Positions 43,413-51,839 of a stretch of 62,745 nt of DNA are shown in pieces. Position numbers and translations under genes: made by a program. This stretch comes from Akkermansia sp. (GTDB taxonomy: Bacteria > Verrucomicrobiota > Verrucomicrobiia > Verrucomicrobiales > Akkermansiaceae): the NCBI GenBank assembly GCA_030535875.1, contig JAUNRC010000006.1, positions 1 to 62,745 of the forward strand. Direction: 5' to 3'. Under the pieces are notes generated by a model. The model was given only the letters and a program-made list of their open reading frames with translations. It ran no database searches and was not told the origin of the DNA. Positions within the stretch are counted from its first letter, which is position 1, and every line of letters starts with the position of its first letter.

Positions 43413-45692
43413 ATGAACATTGCACGATTTCTGACAATCGCAACGACCCTGCTCGCCGGAACGGTACAGGCCCAGTTCGAAGGACTGCCTTTCGGCCCCG
43501 CTGTAGGTGCTCAACAGGAGCCGCTCCTGAGCGTAAGCGCCAAGGCGAGCGTGGGCCGCTACAAGACAGACACACCTTTCTACATCGCGCTCTCAGCCGT
43601 CATTCCGGAGCCCTTTCATGCCTACTTCCGCAACCCGGCCACCGTGGGTGACCCCATGACAGCCGAGCTGAAAGCACCCGAAGGATTTACCATTGAAGGT
43701 CCCTACTGGCAGTTACCGGATCGCCATGAAGGTATGCTGGGCGTGGCATACAGCTACAACACGCCCGTTATCGTATGGAAAGTCACCCCTACGGCAACAG
43801 CTCCTCAGCAGGCAGACTTCACCGTCAGCGCTACGGCACAGACCTGCTCCGACACCGGTTGCAATCCGCACGAAACGCGCGAGGCCACCATCAATCTGAG
43901 TGTCGGTGACGGCGCTGCTTCCCCCGAATGGACAGGTGAAGAGAAAAAAGTGGAAGTTCTCGGCGACACGCCCGCCACCATCACCGCCACTCAAAGCGGC
44001 GAGACTGTGGTGCTGAACTTCACTGCGGACGGAGAAGTCCGAACCGCATACTTCTTCTCGGATGATAACTCCATCAATCCCACCGCTGCACAGACACTCA
44101 GCAAGACGGACACAGGCTATTCCCTCACCTTGCAGCGCAACGACAACAAGGACAGCATGTTCCCCGTGGCGGATGAATCGCTGGTCGGCAAAGATTTGAC
44201 AAAGCTCAAAGGATTGCTCTCCTTCGGTGATAAGCACTGCACCGTCAACGTAAACTTTGCGGCAACAACTCCTGCAAGCACAACCGGTGCAGGCACAAGC
44301 GAACAAACGACCACCGAGCAAGCCCCCGAGCAACCGAGCGCACAAAGCGATGTTCCGACCGGTATTGCCGGGATATGCGGCTATCTCTTCCTCGGCGGCC
44401 TCATTCTCAACCTCATGCCCTGCGTGTTCCCCGTCATCGGCCTCAAGATTATGAGCTTTGTCGAACTGGGCGGAGGTGAGCGCCGCAAGGTGTTCATGCA
44501 CTCACTCATCTTTGTGATTGGCATACTGGTTTCTTTCTGGGTACTGGCAGCGGCCCTTATCGTTGTCTCGAATCTGGAAGTTCTGGCCGACACGCATTGG
44601 AGCCAATGGTTGCAGACGCTCTGGAACGATGCCGGCTCCGACACCCGCAGTTGGGCTGTCTGGATGCAGAATGAATGGATAGTGTACGCCATCATGCTAC
44701 TGCTGCTCGTGCTGGGATTGAGCATGTTCGGTCTGTTTGAAATCGGCGTAGGTGCCACGTCCGCCGGTCAGGGGCTCCAGCAGAAGAAAGGTTTGTTGGG
44801 CTCCTTCTTCCAAGGTCTGCTGGTCACGGTAGTAGCCACTCCGTGCAGTGCTCCCTTCCTGGGTGCTGCCATGCCCGCTGCCATGTCGCTACCGGGTGCA
44901 TGGATGATTCTCGCTCTCACCTTCATGGCTCTGGGACTTGCCTTCCCCTACATTATCATGGGAGCTTTCCCCTCGCTGGTGAACATTCTCCCGCGCCCCG
45001 GCGCATGGATGGAATCCCTCAAGCAGGGACTTTCCTTCCTGCTCTTTGCCGCCGCTGCATGGATGCTGGATGTCTACCTCGCATTCTTACCCGAGGAGTA
45101 CAGCGTGGAGCAGCCGTGGATTCTTATGTCGCTGGTGGTATTCTGCTCCGCCTTCTGGGTCTACGGCCGATGGTGCCCGATGTACAAGAGCAAGACCAGC
45201 CGCGTGGTCGGCTTTATCATCGCCATCCTGCTGGTAGCGCTCGGTGTGTGGGGCTCCATGCCGCGACCGGCTACCGAGGCTCCTGCCACCCCGGCTACAA
45301 CAAGTACCGAAGAGGGCTATGTGATTGCCGCAGGTGAGCACCCCACATGGAACCCTTGGAGCAAGGCTCTTATGGAAAAAGCCCTTGCCGACGGCAATGC
45401 CGTATACGTCGACTTTACCGCCAAGTGGTGTGCCACTTGTCAGGCTAATAAGAAAGTCGCCTACACCGCCGAAGTCTGCAAGCTCTTTGAAGAGGGAGAG
45501 GTCGTGCTCATGCGCGCCGACAAGACACGCCCGAACGCCGAGATTGATGCCGAGATGCGCCGACTGAACCGCTCTTCCGTCCCGGTAAATGTGCTCTATG
45601 TTCCGGATGAAGAGCCGGCCATCACCACCGAACTTCTCACGCCCGCCTACATGGAGTCATTCCTGTGCGAGAAACTCGGGCTGGAGAAATAA
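43413..45692 (+). CDS. dsbD: DsbD-type thiol:disulfide interchange protein
   Basis: DsbD passes electrons from cytosolic thioredoxin across the inner membrane to periplasmic oxidoreductases. The 759-residue protein has a signal peptide, an N-terminal periplasmic immunoglobulin-like domain (about 25-190; ACSDTGCNPHE has the Cys pair), eight helices of the CcdA-like core (about 310-620; LMPCVFPVIGLK and ATPCSAPFLG carry the membrane cysteines) and a C-terminal thioredoxin domain with WCATC (Cys673 and Cys676). The architecture is that of full-length DsbD. It ends in a strong terminator. Confidence 0.94.
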   Translation: MNIARFLTIATTLLAGTVQAQFEGLPFGPAVGAQQEPLLSVSAKASVGRYKTDTPFYIALSAVIPEPFHAYFRNPATVGDPMTAELKAPEGFTIEGPYWQLPDRHEGMLGVAYSYNTPVIVWKVTPTATAPQQADFTVSATAQTCSDTGCNPHETREATINLSVGDGAASPEWTGEEKKVEVLGDTPATITATQSGETVVLNFTADGEVRTAYFFSDDNSINPTAAQTLSKTDTGYSLTLQRNDNKDSMFPVADESLVGKDLTKLKGLLSFGDKHCTVNVNFAATTPASTTGAGTSEQTTTEQAPEQPSAQSDVPTGIAGICGYLFLGGLILNLMPCVFPVIGLKIMSFVELGGGERRKVFMHSLIFVIGILVSFWVLAAALIVVSNLEVLADTHWSQWLQTLWNDAGSDTRSWAVWMQNEWIVYAIMLLLLVLGLSMFGLFEIGVGATSAGQGLQQKKGLLGSFFQGLLVTVVATPCSAPFLGAAMPAAMSLPGAWMILALTFMALGLAFPYIIMGAFPSLVNILPRPGAWMESLKQGLSFLLFAAAAWMLDVYLAFLPEEYSVEQPWILMSLVVFCSAFWVYGRWCPMYKSKTSRVVGFIIAILLVALGVWGSMPRPATEAPATPATTSTEEGYVIAAGEHPTWNPWSKALMEKALADGNAVYVDFTAKWCATCQANKKVAYTAEVCKLFEEGEVVLMRADKTRPNAEIDAEMRRLNRSSVPVNVLYVPDEEPAITTELLTPAYMESFLCEKLGLEK

Positions 45693-45717
45693 TCCAACAG
45701 GCCCAATTCATTGATGA

Positions 45718-45751
45718 AAAACCTGCGGGGGCATCCGTTCCCGCAGGTTTT
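45718..45751 (+). terminator. intrinsic terminator after dsbD
   Basis: Stem 45718-45729 with 45740-45751, beginning AAAA and ending TTTT, followed by CTG. Confidence 0.85.
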
Positions 45752-45788
45752 CTGTAAATCAATAAGATAAAAAAAACGGCAGGAAAAC

Positions 45789-46442
45789 TTACCCCTCCTG
45801 CAAAGCCTTCAACAAATGCCGCAAGGAAGGCAGGCGATACTGTGCTCGGCTCAGATTACAACTCTCAGTCATGCGATTGGGAATAGCCACACAGGCAATG
45901 CCGGCATTCCCGGCTGAGATGGTTCCGTTTTCCGAATCTTCCACGATTAAACAATCCTCTTTTGCTAATTGCAGGCACTGCTGTGCCGCCAGAAAAAGCG
46001 CAGGATTCGGTTTAACGGCATACCCATCCGTACGGGTGAACACGCCGTCAAATCGCTCATATACACCTAATCGCTCCAGCCAACCCTGAACCCAGCGCCG
46101 GGATGAAGAGCTGGCTACCGTCAGTCCTATGCCCTGCTCCTTACACCAATCCAAAAGCTCCAAGGCACCATCCATCAGCCCGCTGCGCGCGAGATCTGCC
46201 TCGAGTACCGCTTGTCGCGCCGGTGTTTCGACCTCCCAATCGTATTTCTTGCCGGTCAGTTTCTCAAGATGTTCAGCAGGGTTCCAGTGCGAATAACCCG
46301 CCCCCAGACAAGGAGAATACGTCGCGATGGAAATTTCCTGACCTTCACGGGCATACAGTTGAACCCATGATTGATAAATAGCCCACTCGGTATCTACCAA
46401 TACGCCGTCAAAGTCAAAAATAATTCCCTTGGGCTGCCTCAT
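45789..46442 (-). CDS. HAD-superfamily hydrolase (beta-phosphoglucomutase-like)
   Basis: The 217-residue phosphohydrolase or mutase has motif I FDFDGVLVDTE (nucleophile and acid Asp), a helical cap, motif II VASSSS, motif III with KPNPALFL and motif IV VEDSENG. The DGVL and cap helix resemble the beta-phosphoglucomutase and phosphoglycolate phosphatase group. The substrate is unknown. Its ATG overlaps the stop of the LptF/LptG-type gene (ATGA), so it is translationally coupled to it. Confidence 0.88.
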   Translation of the reverse strand: MRQPKGIIFDFDGVLVDTEWAIYQSWVQLYAREGQEISIATYSPCLGAGYSHWNPAEHLEKLTGKKYDWEVETPARQAVLEADLARSGLMDGALELLDWCKEQGIGLTVASSSSRRWVQGWLERLGVYERFDGVFTRTDGYAVKPNPALFLAAQQCLQLAKEDCLIVEDSENGTISAGNAGIACVAIPNRMTESCNLSRAQYRLPSLRHLLKALQEG

Positions 46443-47797
46443 GCCTCACCCTTCAATTTAGCTTGCACCCACTCCTTAAAGGAACGATGTGCAAGGTTAT
46501 TGCGGAATATCCAGATAGCAATGATGGTGTAGAGCACGTTCGGAATCCATGCGCTTATCCAAGCCTGAATGATACCGGCCTCACCCAATGAGGGAAACAC
46601 GCGGTAGAGGAACAACATGAAGGCAGCCAGAATAACGGCTATACCAATGCCCTTCATCGTGCCGCGACGCTGGAATGTCACCGAACTGGGTATGGCCAGC
46701 AGCACCAGCACCAGACAGCTAAAGACCTTAGCTATGCGAACATGCCACTCCGTGCGCTTTTTACAGCGATCCTCACGAGTACCGGCACCGGAAGCAATGT
46801 ACTCATAGAGCATCGATGTTCCCATGGCATCTATTCGACCGCCGGCTCCCGGACTGATAATCTGGTAGGGTTTTTCGCCGAACTCACAAAGCAACTCATC
46901 CTTATAAACATCATCGTCAGGCCGCACATTAGCGGGAGCAATCTTGCGAATGTAAACATCGCGCAGCGTCCAAGTGGCCTCCTGCTTATTCCATGTAGCG
47001 GAGGCCGCAATATACTGGCAGCTCAGGCGCGCGGCATCATCAAACTGTTCGATGACAAGGTTGTGCATGGGAGCACCGGGATTGTTAATGGGTGCCGGTT
47101 TTCCGACACGCCATATACGATTGTAAGCCTCGCTCTTGTAAATGAGCGCGGCCGGAGCATCATCACCCGAGGCGTTACGCTTAAGAATCATCTCTCGGTA
47201 CATCGACCCGTTAGGTGCCCAGTGGAAACCGAATATACCATAAATCATCGAGACCAGCACAGAGAAGAAGAACACCGGTAGGCACAGGCGCAACAGGGAA
47301 CGCCCGGACTGCATCATACCGGTAATCTCGCATGTTCCTGAAAGCTTGCTCAGGCACCACATCGTACCCATCATCAGGGTATAGGGCAAAATCTGATAGA
47401 GGAACATCGGCAACTGCGAGGCATAGAAGCGCAGTGCCTGTACCACCGGGTCGTCAAATCGGGTACGGAAACGCTCCATGTTGTCCGTAAAGTCGGCCAA
47501 AATGTAGATAAGCAGCAATATGAGCGTACACATCAGGAAATAACTGATGAAGTTACGGCTCATATAGCGATCCATCGTTCCCATAAAGGCATAACCGACC
47601 GCTCCGATAAATGGCATGTAGCAAAGCAAGCCAAGGAAAACCGGGCGGCACATCTGCTCTAAGGGATATGTGGAAGGCATGCCCGGCACTTCCCACTGCA
47701 TCTGTTCCAGCTCAGCCGGGACGAGATACATGGCAAGCAAAGTCCCCAACACAAAAAACACAACCAAGGGCATGCCGCGCTGTATGATATTCTTCAC
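46439..47797 (-). CDS. LptF/LptG family (YjgP/YjgQ) permease
   Basis: The 452-residue inner-membrane protein has an N-terminal helix, ISYFLMCTLILLLIYILADFTDNMERF, YQILPYTLMMGTMWCLSKLSGTCEITGMMQSGRSLLRLCLPVF, a large periplasmic domain (about 210-345) and four more C-terminal helices. This is the LptF/LptG layout, part of the LPS export ABC transporter. Only one member is in this window. The start is GTG 47797, chosen because AAGGAGAT, the best Shine-Dalgarno of the window, lies 6 bases upstream. It follows the phosphoesterase gene by 25 bases. Confidence 0.9.
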   Translation of the reverse strand: MKNIIQRGMPLVVFFVLGTLLAMYLVPAELEQMQWEVPGMPSTYPLEQMCRPVFLGLLCYMPFIGAVGYAFMGTMDRYMSRNFISYFLMCTLILLLIYILADFTDNMERFRTRFDDPVVQALRFYASQLPMFLYQILPYTLMMGTMWCLSKLSGTCEITGMMQSGRSLLRLCLPVFFFSVLVSMIYGIFGFHWAPNGSMYREMILKRNASGDDAPAALIYKSEAYNRIWRVGKPAPINNPGAPMHNLVIEQFDDAARLSCQYIAASATWNKQEATWTLRDVYIRKIAPANVRPDDDVYKDELLCEFGEKPYQIISPGAGGRIDAMGTSMLYEYIASGAGTREDRCKKRTEWHVRIAKVFSCLVLVLLAIPSSVTFQRRGTMKGIGIAVILAAFMLFLYRVFPSLGEAGIIQAWISAWIPNVLYTIIAIWIFRNNLAHRSFKEWVQAKLKGEA

Positions 47798-47822
47798 GTT
47801 ATATCTCCTTCCGTACTGAATA

Positions 47823-48602
47823 TCAACATCCTTTACCAAGTCGCTCCGCCAGATATTCAGGCAGCTTGGCTTCGATAATCGCAGCCTGAGCACTCGCGAT
47901 ATCGTAATTTACACGTTTGATGATAACGAGGTTAGCATCCGAATCATACACGCCGTAACTGGCGCGGGGGTCATTATCTCGCGGTTGGCCGACCGAACCG
48001 ACATTGATGCAATACTTATAACCGGCCACAGGCTGAATCTCCGCATAGCCCTCCATCACAAGATTGTGCAACACATCGTAGTCCTCCGCAGCCGCACGAC
48101 CATTCCACATGTATACTTTAGGTACATGAGAATGCCCGTTAAAGCAGAGCTGGGAGAATTGGCGGGTAAAGCTGCCCGCGGCATCATTGGCATTCACAAT
48201 ATAGCTCCATGCCTTCGGCTGGTCAAGAGTGGAATGAACAATGGTAAAAGAGTTCTGAGTCGCGCCATAGGGACGCACGATACGCTGGTACTGAAGGCGA
48301 GACAACCAACGGCGCTGCTCATCACTAAGCTGATCATACGTCCACTCCATTGCCAGTCGGGCAATGGGATTCATCTTAGCGCCGGAGGGATTGGCAACTT
48401 CTTCATCGTGGTTCCCCTTCACTACGGGACACTCTAACTGACGAATGTAATCAAGACATGCTCCCGGGAATGCATTGTAACCGACGATATCCCCCAGACA
48501 CACCACCTCCGTGCAGCGCTCCACATTAAACGCATCCTCCATCACGGCACATAAGGCGTGATAATTTGCGTGAATATCACTGATGACAGCAGTTCTTGAC
48601 AT
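47823..48602 (-). CDS. metallophosphoesterase (YfcE-like), copy 1
   Basis: The 259-residue calcineurin-like phosphoesterase has all five metal motifs: DIHANYHAL, GDIVGYN, GNHDEE (63-66 GNHD), IVHSTLD and NGHSHVP, plus NVGSVGQPR. This arrangement matches YfcE-type and DUF-type MPEs that act on phosphodiesters or protein phosphatases substrates. It heads a set with the LptF/LptG-type permease and the HAD protein. The neighbouring upstream gene is a close paralogue. Confidence 0.9.
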   Translation of the reverse strand: MSRTAVISDIHANYHALCAVMEDAFNVERCTEVVCLGDIVGYNAFPGACLDYIRQLECPVVKGNHDEEVANPSGAKMNPIARLAMEWTYDQLSDEQRRWLSRLQYQRIVRPYGATQNSFTIVHSTLDQPKAWSYIVNANDAAGSFTRQFSQLCFNGHSHVPKVYMWNGRAAAEDYDVLHNLVMEGYAEIQPVAGYKYCINVGSVGQPRDNDPRASYGVYDSDANLVIIKRVNYDIASAQAAIIEAKLPEYLAERLGKGC

Positions 48603-48616
48603 CTTTTACTCGGGTA

Positions 48617-48645
48617 TTTATAGCATAATTCCTTCCTACTTGCAA
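48617..48645 (-). promoter_or_regulatory. promoter of phosphoesterase copy 1
   Basis: Minus strand: TTGCAA, 17 bp, extended TGC-TATAAA, then 14 bases to the ATG. Confidence 0.65.
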
Positions 48646-48694
48646 GGCTATTTTGTACTTCAGCACGACAGAAGAGCCATTCTGCGAAAAAAAC

Positions 48695-49477
48695 TCACAT
48701 TTCAAACGGCCCCAAACAGGCAGCGAGCGCTATCGGCAAACCGGAATCCACAATAGCCTGCTGCGCCGCTTGCACGTCATACGCCACGCGTTTCAACCGC
48801 ACGAGGCCCTCCGCAGTATCGTACACAGCATAGCAGGCATCCATCACCGCTCCGCGAGGCTGCCCGACGGAACCGACATTGATGCAGTACTTACACCCGG
48901 ACTGAATTTTAATATCGACTGAACCGTTCATCAAAATTTCCTCGGTAACACAAGGAAGTTCGCTGACCCCCTGCCGCTCGGAAATATAGACCGCCGGGCT
49001 GTGAGTATGACCGCAAAAAGCCACATTTGCAAACTGTCGGGCCATGCTGTGTACGGCATCGGAACATGAGGCAATCTTATTCCAACTACGGGGTTGGTCC
49101 AGCGAAGAGTGAGTCACGATGAAAGGACTACCCTTACCATCCTCCGGTCTGACAATTCTCTGATACGGCAGGGAAGCCATCCATCGGAGCTGTTCCTCAG
49201 TTACTTTTTCACGAGTCCATTGCAGAGAGGCCTCCGCCAGCGGGTCGATATTAGAAAACTCCATATCCAAGAGGAGCTGCTCATGACGCCCCTTCACCAC
49301 GATGCAATTCAACTCCCGAAAATAGTCCAGACACTCCAGAGGATGGGCATTGAACCCCACGATATCCCCTAAACAGGCTATCTCTGTACAGTTCTCTACG
49401 GAATGAGCATCTTCCGCTACCGCACAAAGGGCATGATAATTAGCATGAACATCACTCAGAATTGCTACTCGTGACAT
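48695..49477 (-). CDS. metallophosphoesterase (YfcE-like), copy 2 with altered motif
   Basis: The 260-residue paralogue aligns over its whole length with the downstream copy (DVHANYHAL, GDIVGFN, CGHTHSP, INVGSVGQPR). However, the metal-binding GNH[DE] motif reads GRHE at 63-66, so the conserved Asn, usually a bridging-metal ligand, is Arg64. The other metal motifs are intact. This suggests an altered or lost activity. ATG 49477 is preferred over one two codons upstream because the -10 geometry fits it. It has its own leaderless-type promoter; no terminator separates it from the next gene. Confidence 0.87.
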   Translation of the reverse strand: MSRVAILSDVHANYHALCAVAEDAHSVENCTEIACLGDIVGFNAHPLECLDYFRELNCIVVKGRHEQLLLDMEFSNIDPLAEASLQWTREKVTEEQLRWMASLPYQRIVRPEDGKGSPFIVTHSSLDQPRSWNKIASCSDAVHSMARQFANVAFCGHTHSPAVYISERQGVSELPCVTEEILMNGSVDIKIQSGCKYCINVGSVGQPRGAVMDACYAVYDTAEGLVRLKRVAYDVQAAQQAIVDSGLPIALAACLGPFEM

Positions 49478-49483
49478 GTTCAC

Positions 49484-49512
49484 AGCTTAACATGTTCCGA
49501 ACGTCAACTCAA
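49484..49512 (-). promoter_or_regulatory. leaderless-type promoter of phosphoesterase copy 2
   Basis: Minus strand: TTGAGT, 17 bp, TAAGCT, GTGAAC, ATG. Confidence 0.6.
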
Positions 49513-49587
49513 GCATTTTGTTAAGAATTCCGAAAAATTACCATTTTTTGTACGCCGACACAAGCACCACACAAAAAGAAGGGATAA

Positions 49588-51153
49588 TCAGGCGCGTAGA
49601 TGGTTTTCGAACTGACGGAACTGAATAGCCTCGAAAATATCATTATCGGTCGGGGTTTCATGCGCGGCCAAATCGGCAATGGTACGAGCCACACGCAAGA
49701 TGCGGTCGAAAGCCCGAGCGGAGAGACCGAACTGTTCAACCGCCTGCAAAAGCATGTCTTGCTGCCCTGCCGTCAGGGGACAATAACGGCGCAAGTCACG
49801 ACCGGAAAGGCGGGCATTGCAATGCACACCGGTTGCGGCATAGCGCCGAAGCTGGCGCTCGCGAGCCGCCACCACTCGCTCTCGGATAACAGTACTACTC
49901 TCACCATCGGGCTTAGTCAGCAATCCGGCCGGATCTACCGGCGGCACTTCGATTATCATGTCGAAACGGTCCAACAAGGGGCCGGAAATCTTACGGCGGT
50001 AGCGATCTATCGCGGCATGATTGCAACGGCAGTTATGTCGAGGATCGCCCAGATAACCGCAGGGACAGGGATTCATTGCTGCCACCAGCATGAAATCGCA
50101 GGGGAAGTCCATACTACCCGACGCGCGTGAAATAGTCACCATACCGCTCTCCAAGGGCTGACGAAGTGTCTCGAGCGTTCTGCGAGAGAACTCCGGGAGC
50201 TCATCCAGAAAGAGTACACCATGATGAGCGAGCGATATTTCTCCGGGGGTAATGGAAGTCCCGCCGCCCATCAGACCGACATCCGAGATGGTATGGTGCG
50301 GAGCGCGGTACGGTCGCGAGCGCAGCAGTCCGCTGTTGCGCGGCAACATTCCGCAAACTGAATGAATTTTACTGGCCTCGAGGGCTTCCTCACGGGTCAG
50401 AGGCGGCAAAATAGTGGGCAATCGCCGCGAAAGCATACTCTTACCGCTGCCGGGACTCCCGCACAACAAAAGATTATGACCACCGGCCGCAGCAATTTCC
50501 ATGGCACGGCGCGCATAAGGCTGCCCCTTAATTTCATCAAAATCGACATTGCCGTAATCATCTTCGGGTGTCTCCGTCGGGCGACAAGGCTCAAAACGCT
50601 CGCGTTCCAACAGAAGCGCCCATGCATCTCCGAGCGTTTCGACAGCATAGACATCAATCCCATCTACGACGGCAGCCTCAGCCGCATTCTCTGCTGCCAC
50701 CATCAGGTAACGGCGACCGGCATCGCGCGCCGCCACAGCCTGTGGCAACACCCCACGTACGCCGCGTACCATACCATCCAGCGCCAACTCACCGATGATA
50801 CACCACTCATCCGTATGCAGCGGCACCCGACGACGCCACGGGTCGGGAATTTCCTCATAATGGCGCTGAATGGCCATCTCCACTCCCAGGGCTATGGGTA
50901 AGTCAAAACCGGCGCCCTGCTTCTTCTGATCAGCAGGGGCAAGATTAACAGTCAGCAACAATTCACCGGGCAGGAAAAACCCGGAGTTCTTCAAAGCGGA
51001 AGTCACGCGCTGCGTACTTTCACGCACGGCGGTATCGGGCAGACCGACGATGGTCATACGACCGACATCTTTCACCTGTTGCATATCGACTTCGACCATG
51101 ACTTCATAGCCGTCGATGCCGTTCACGGCAGCAGAGTGCAGACGCGCAATCAT
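49588..51153 (-). CDS. comM: YifB/ComM family Mg-chelatase-like AAA+ ATPase
   Basis: The 521-residue protein has an N-terminal ChlI-like domain (IVGLPDTAVRESTQRVTSALKNSGF, VNLAPADQKKQGAGFDLPIALG), a Walker A in LLCGSPGSGKSMLSRR, Walker B in GVLFLDELPEF, and the C-terminal Mg-chelatase subunit ChlI C domain. Family members (ComM, YifB) promote branch migration during DNA uptake and recombination in naturally competent bacteria. No competence genes are adjacent. It ends a minus-strand run behind the L,D-transpeptidase. Confidence 0.92.
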   Translation of the reverse strand: MIARLHSAAVNGIDGYEVMVEVDMQQVKDVGRMTIVGLPDTAVRESTQRVTSALKNSGFFLPGELLLTVNLAPADQKKQGAGFDLPIALGVEMAIQRHYEEIPDPWRRRVPLHTDEWCIIGELALDGMVRGVRGVLPQAVAARDAGRRYLMVAAENAAEAAVVDGIDVYAVETLGDAWALLLERERFEPCRPTETPEDDYGNVDFDEIKGQPYARRAMEIAAAGGHNLLLCGSPGSGKSMLSRRLPTILPPLTREEALEASKIHSVCGMLPRNSGLLRSRPYRAPHHTISDVGLMGGGTSITPGEISLAHHGVLFLDELPEFSRRTLETLRQPLESGMVTISRASGSMDFPCDFMLVAAMNPCPCGYLGDPRHNCRCNHAAIDRYRRKISGPLLDRFDMIIEVPPVDPAGLLTKPDGESSTVIRERVVAARERQLRRYAATGVHCNARLSGRDLRRYCPLTAGQQDMLLQAVEQFGLSARAFDRILRVARTIADLAAHETPTDNDIFEAIQFRQFENHLRA

Positions 51154-51158
51154 GACAA

Positions 51159-51803
51159 TTATTTCACAATCACTTTAGAGCCGATGGCCAGTTTATCGAA
51201 AAGTATACTGCAAGCCTCGGGCGGAATGCGCACGCAGCCGTGAGACTCAGCCTCGCGCTCAATCTTGCCGGTGTGCATGCCGATGGCTCCGTTAAAGCGC
51301 ATCCAATACTCCATCAAAGTACCCTGAAAACGGCTTCCGGCCGGCGCTTTGTCGGAGGAATGCACCTTGCTTTTCACCACATCGCCCTGAGCATCGACAA
51401 AGGAACCGTAAAGGGATGAATGGTGCTCGCGTTTTTTCTCTGTTATACGGAAAGTACCGCACGGGGTATCATGCTGGTCCTTTGTACCGGTTGAGACAGG
51501 AAAATCCATAGCAATCTTCCCGTTGATATACAAACGACCTCGCTGCATTTCCAGCAAAATTTCCACATGCGACTTAGCCGGATTGTACTCACGCAGAGCA
51601 CCGCCTCGCCAGAAATCACGGGAAGTACGATATGTCGGACTTGCAATGAAAGACTCGAAAGTACGCGAAACCCGCTTATTTTTCGCAGCTTCTTCCATCT
51701 CGTTTCCCAACTGATAATAATCAACGGCTTTCGGAGATGTCTGACAAGAGCAAAGCGCGACCACTCCGGCTGACACCGTAACAATTTGCAATAAAAACTT
51801 CAT
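51159..51803 (-). CDS. YkuD-domain L,D-transpeptidase lipoprotein
   Basis: A 214-residue protein with a lipobox LCSC (lipidation at Cys20). The catalytic motif SHGCVRIP, preceded by GMHTG, is the YkuD/LDT signature that forms 3-3 peptidoglycan links or attaches lipoproteins. The interior GRLYINGKIAMDFPVSTGTKDQHDTPCGTFRI is the family's N-terminal strand set. It starts 17 bases after hflX, with a leaderless-type promoter inside the hflX 3' end, and its stop lies 5 bases before comM. Confidence 0.9.
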   Translation of the reverse strand: MKFLLQIVTVSAGVVALCSCQTSPKAVDYYQLGNEMEEAAKNKRVSRTFESFIASPTYRTSRDFWRGGALREYNPAKSHVEILLEMQRGRLYINGKIAMDFPVSTGTKDQHDTPCGTFRITEKKREHHSSLYGSFVDAQGDVVKSKVHSSDKAPAGSRFQGTLMEYWMRFNGAIGMHTGKIEREAESHGCVRIPPEACSILFDKLAIGSKVIVK

Positions 51804-51811
51804 GCAGTAAA

Positions 51812-51839
51812 ATGATAAATCAGATTTTGTAAGAAGCAA
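51812..51839 (-). promoter_or_regulatory. leaderless-type internal promoter of the L,D-transpeptidase gene
   Basis: Minus strand: TTGCTT, 16 bp, TATCAT, then 8 bases to ATG 51803. It lies within the 3' end of hflX. Confidence 0.5.

Noticed and set aside
43413..45692. A fusion or frameshift in dsbD because of its length
   Set aside because: Full-length DsbD normally has these three parts, and the reading frame is uninterrupted.
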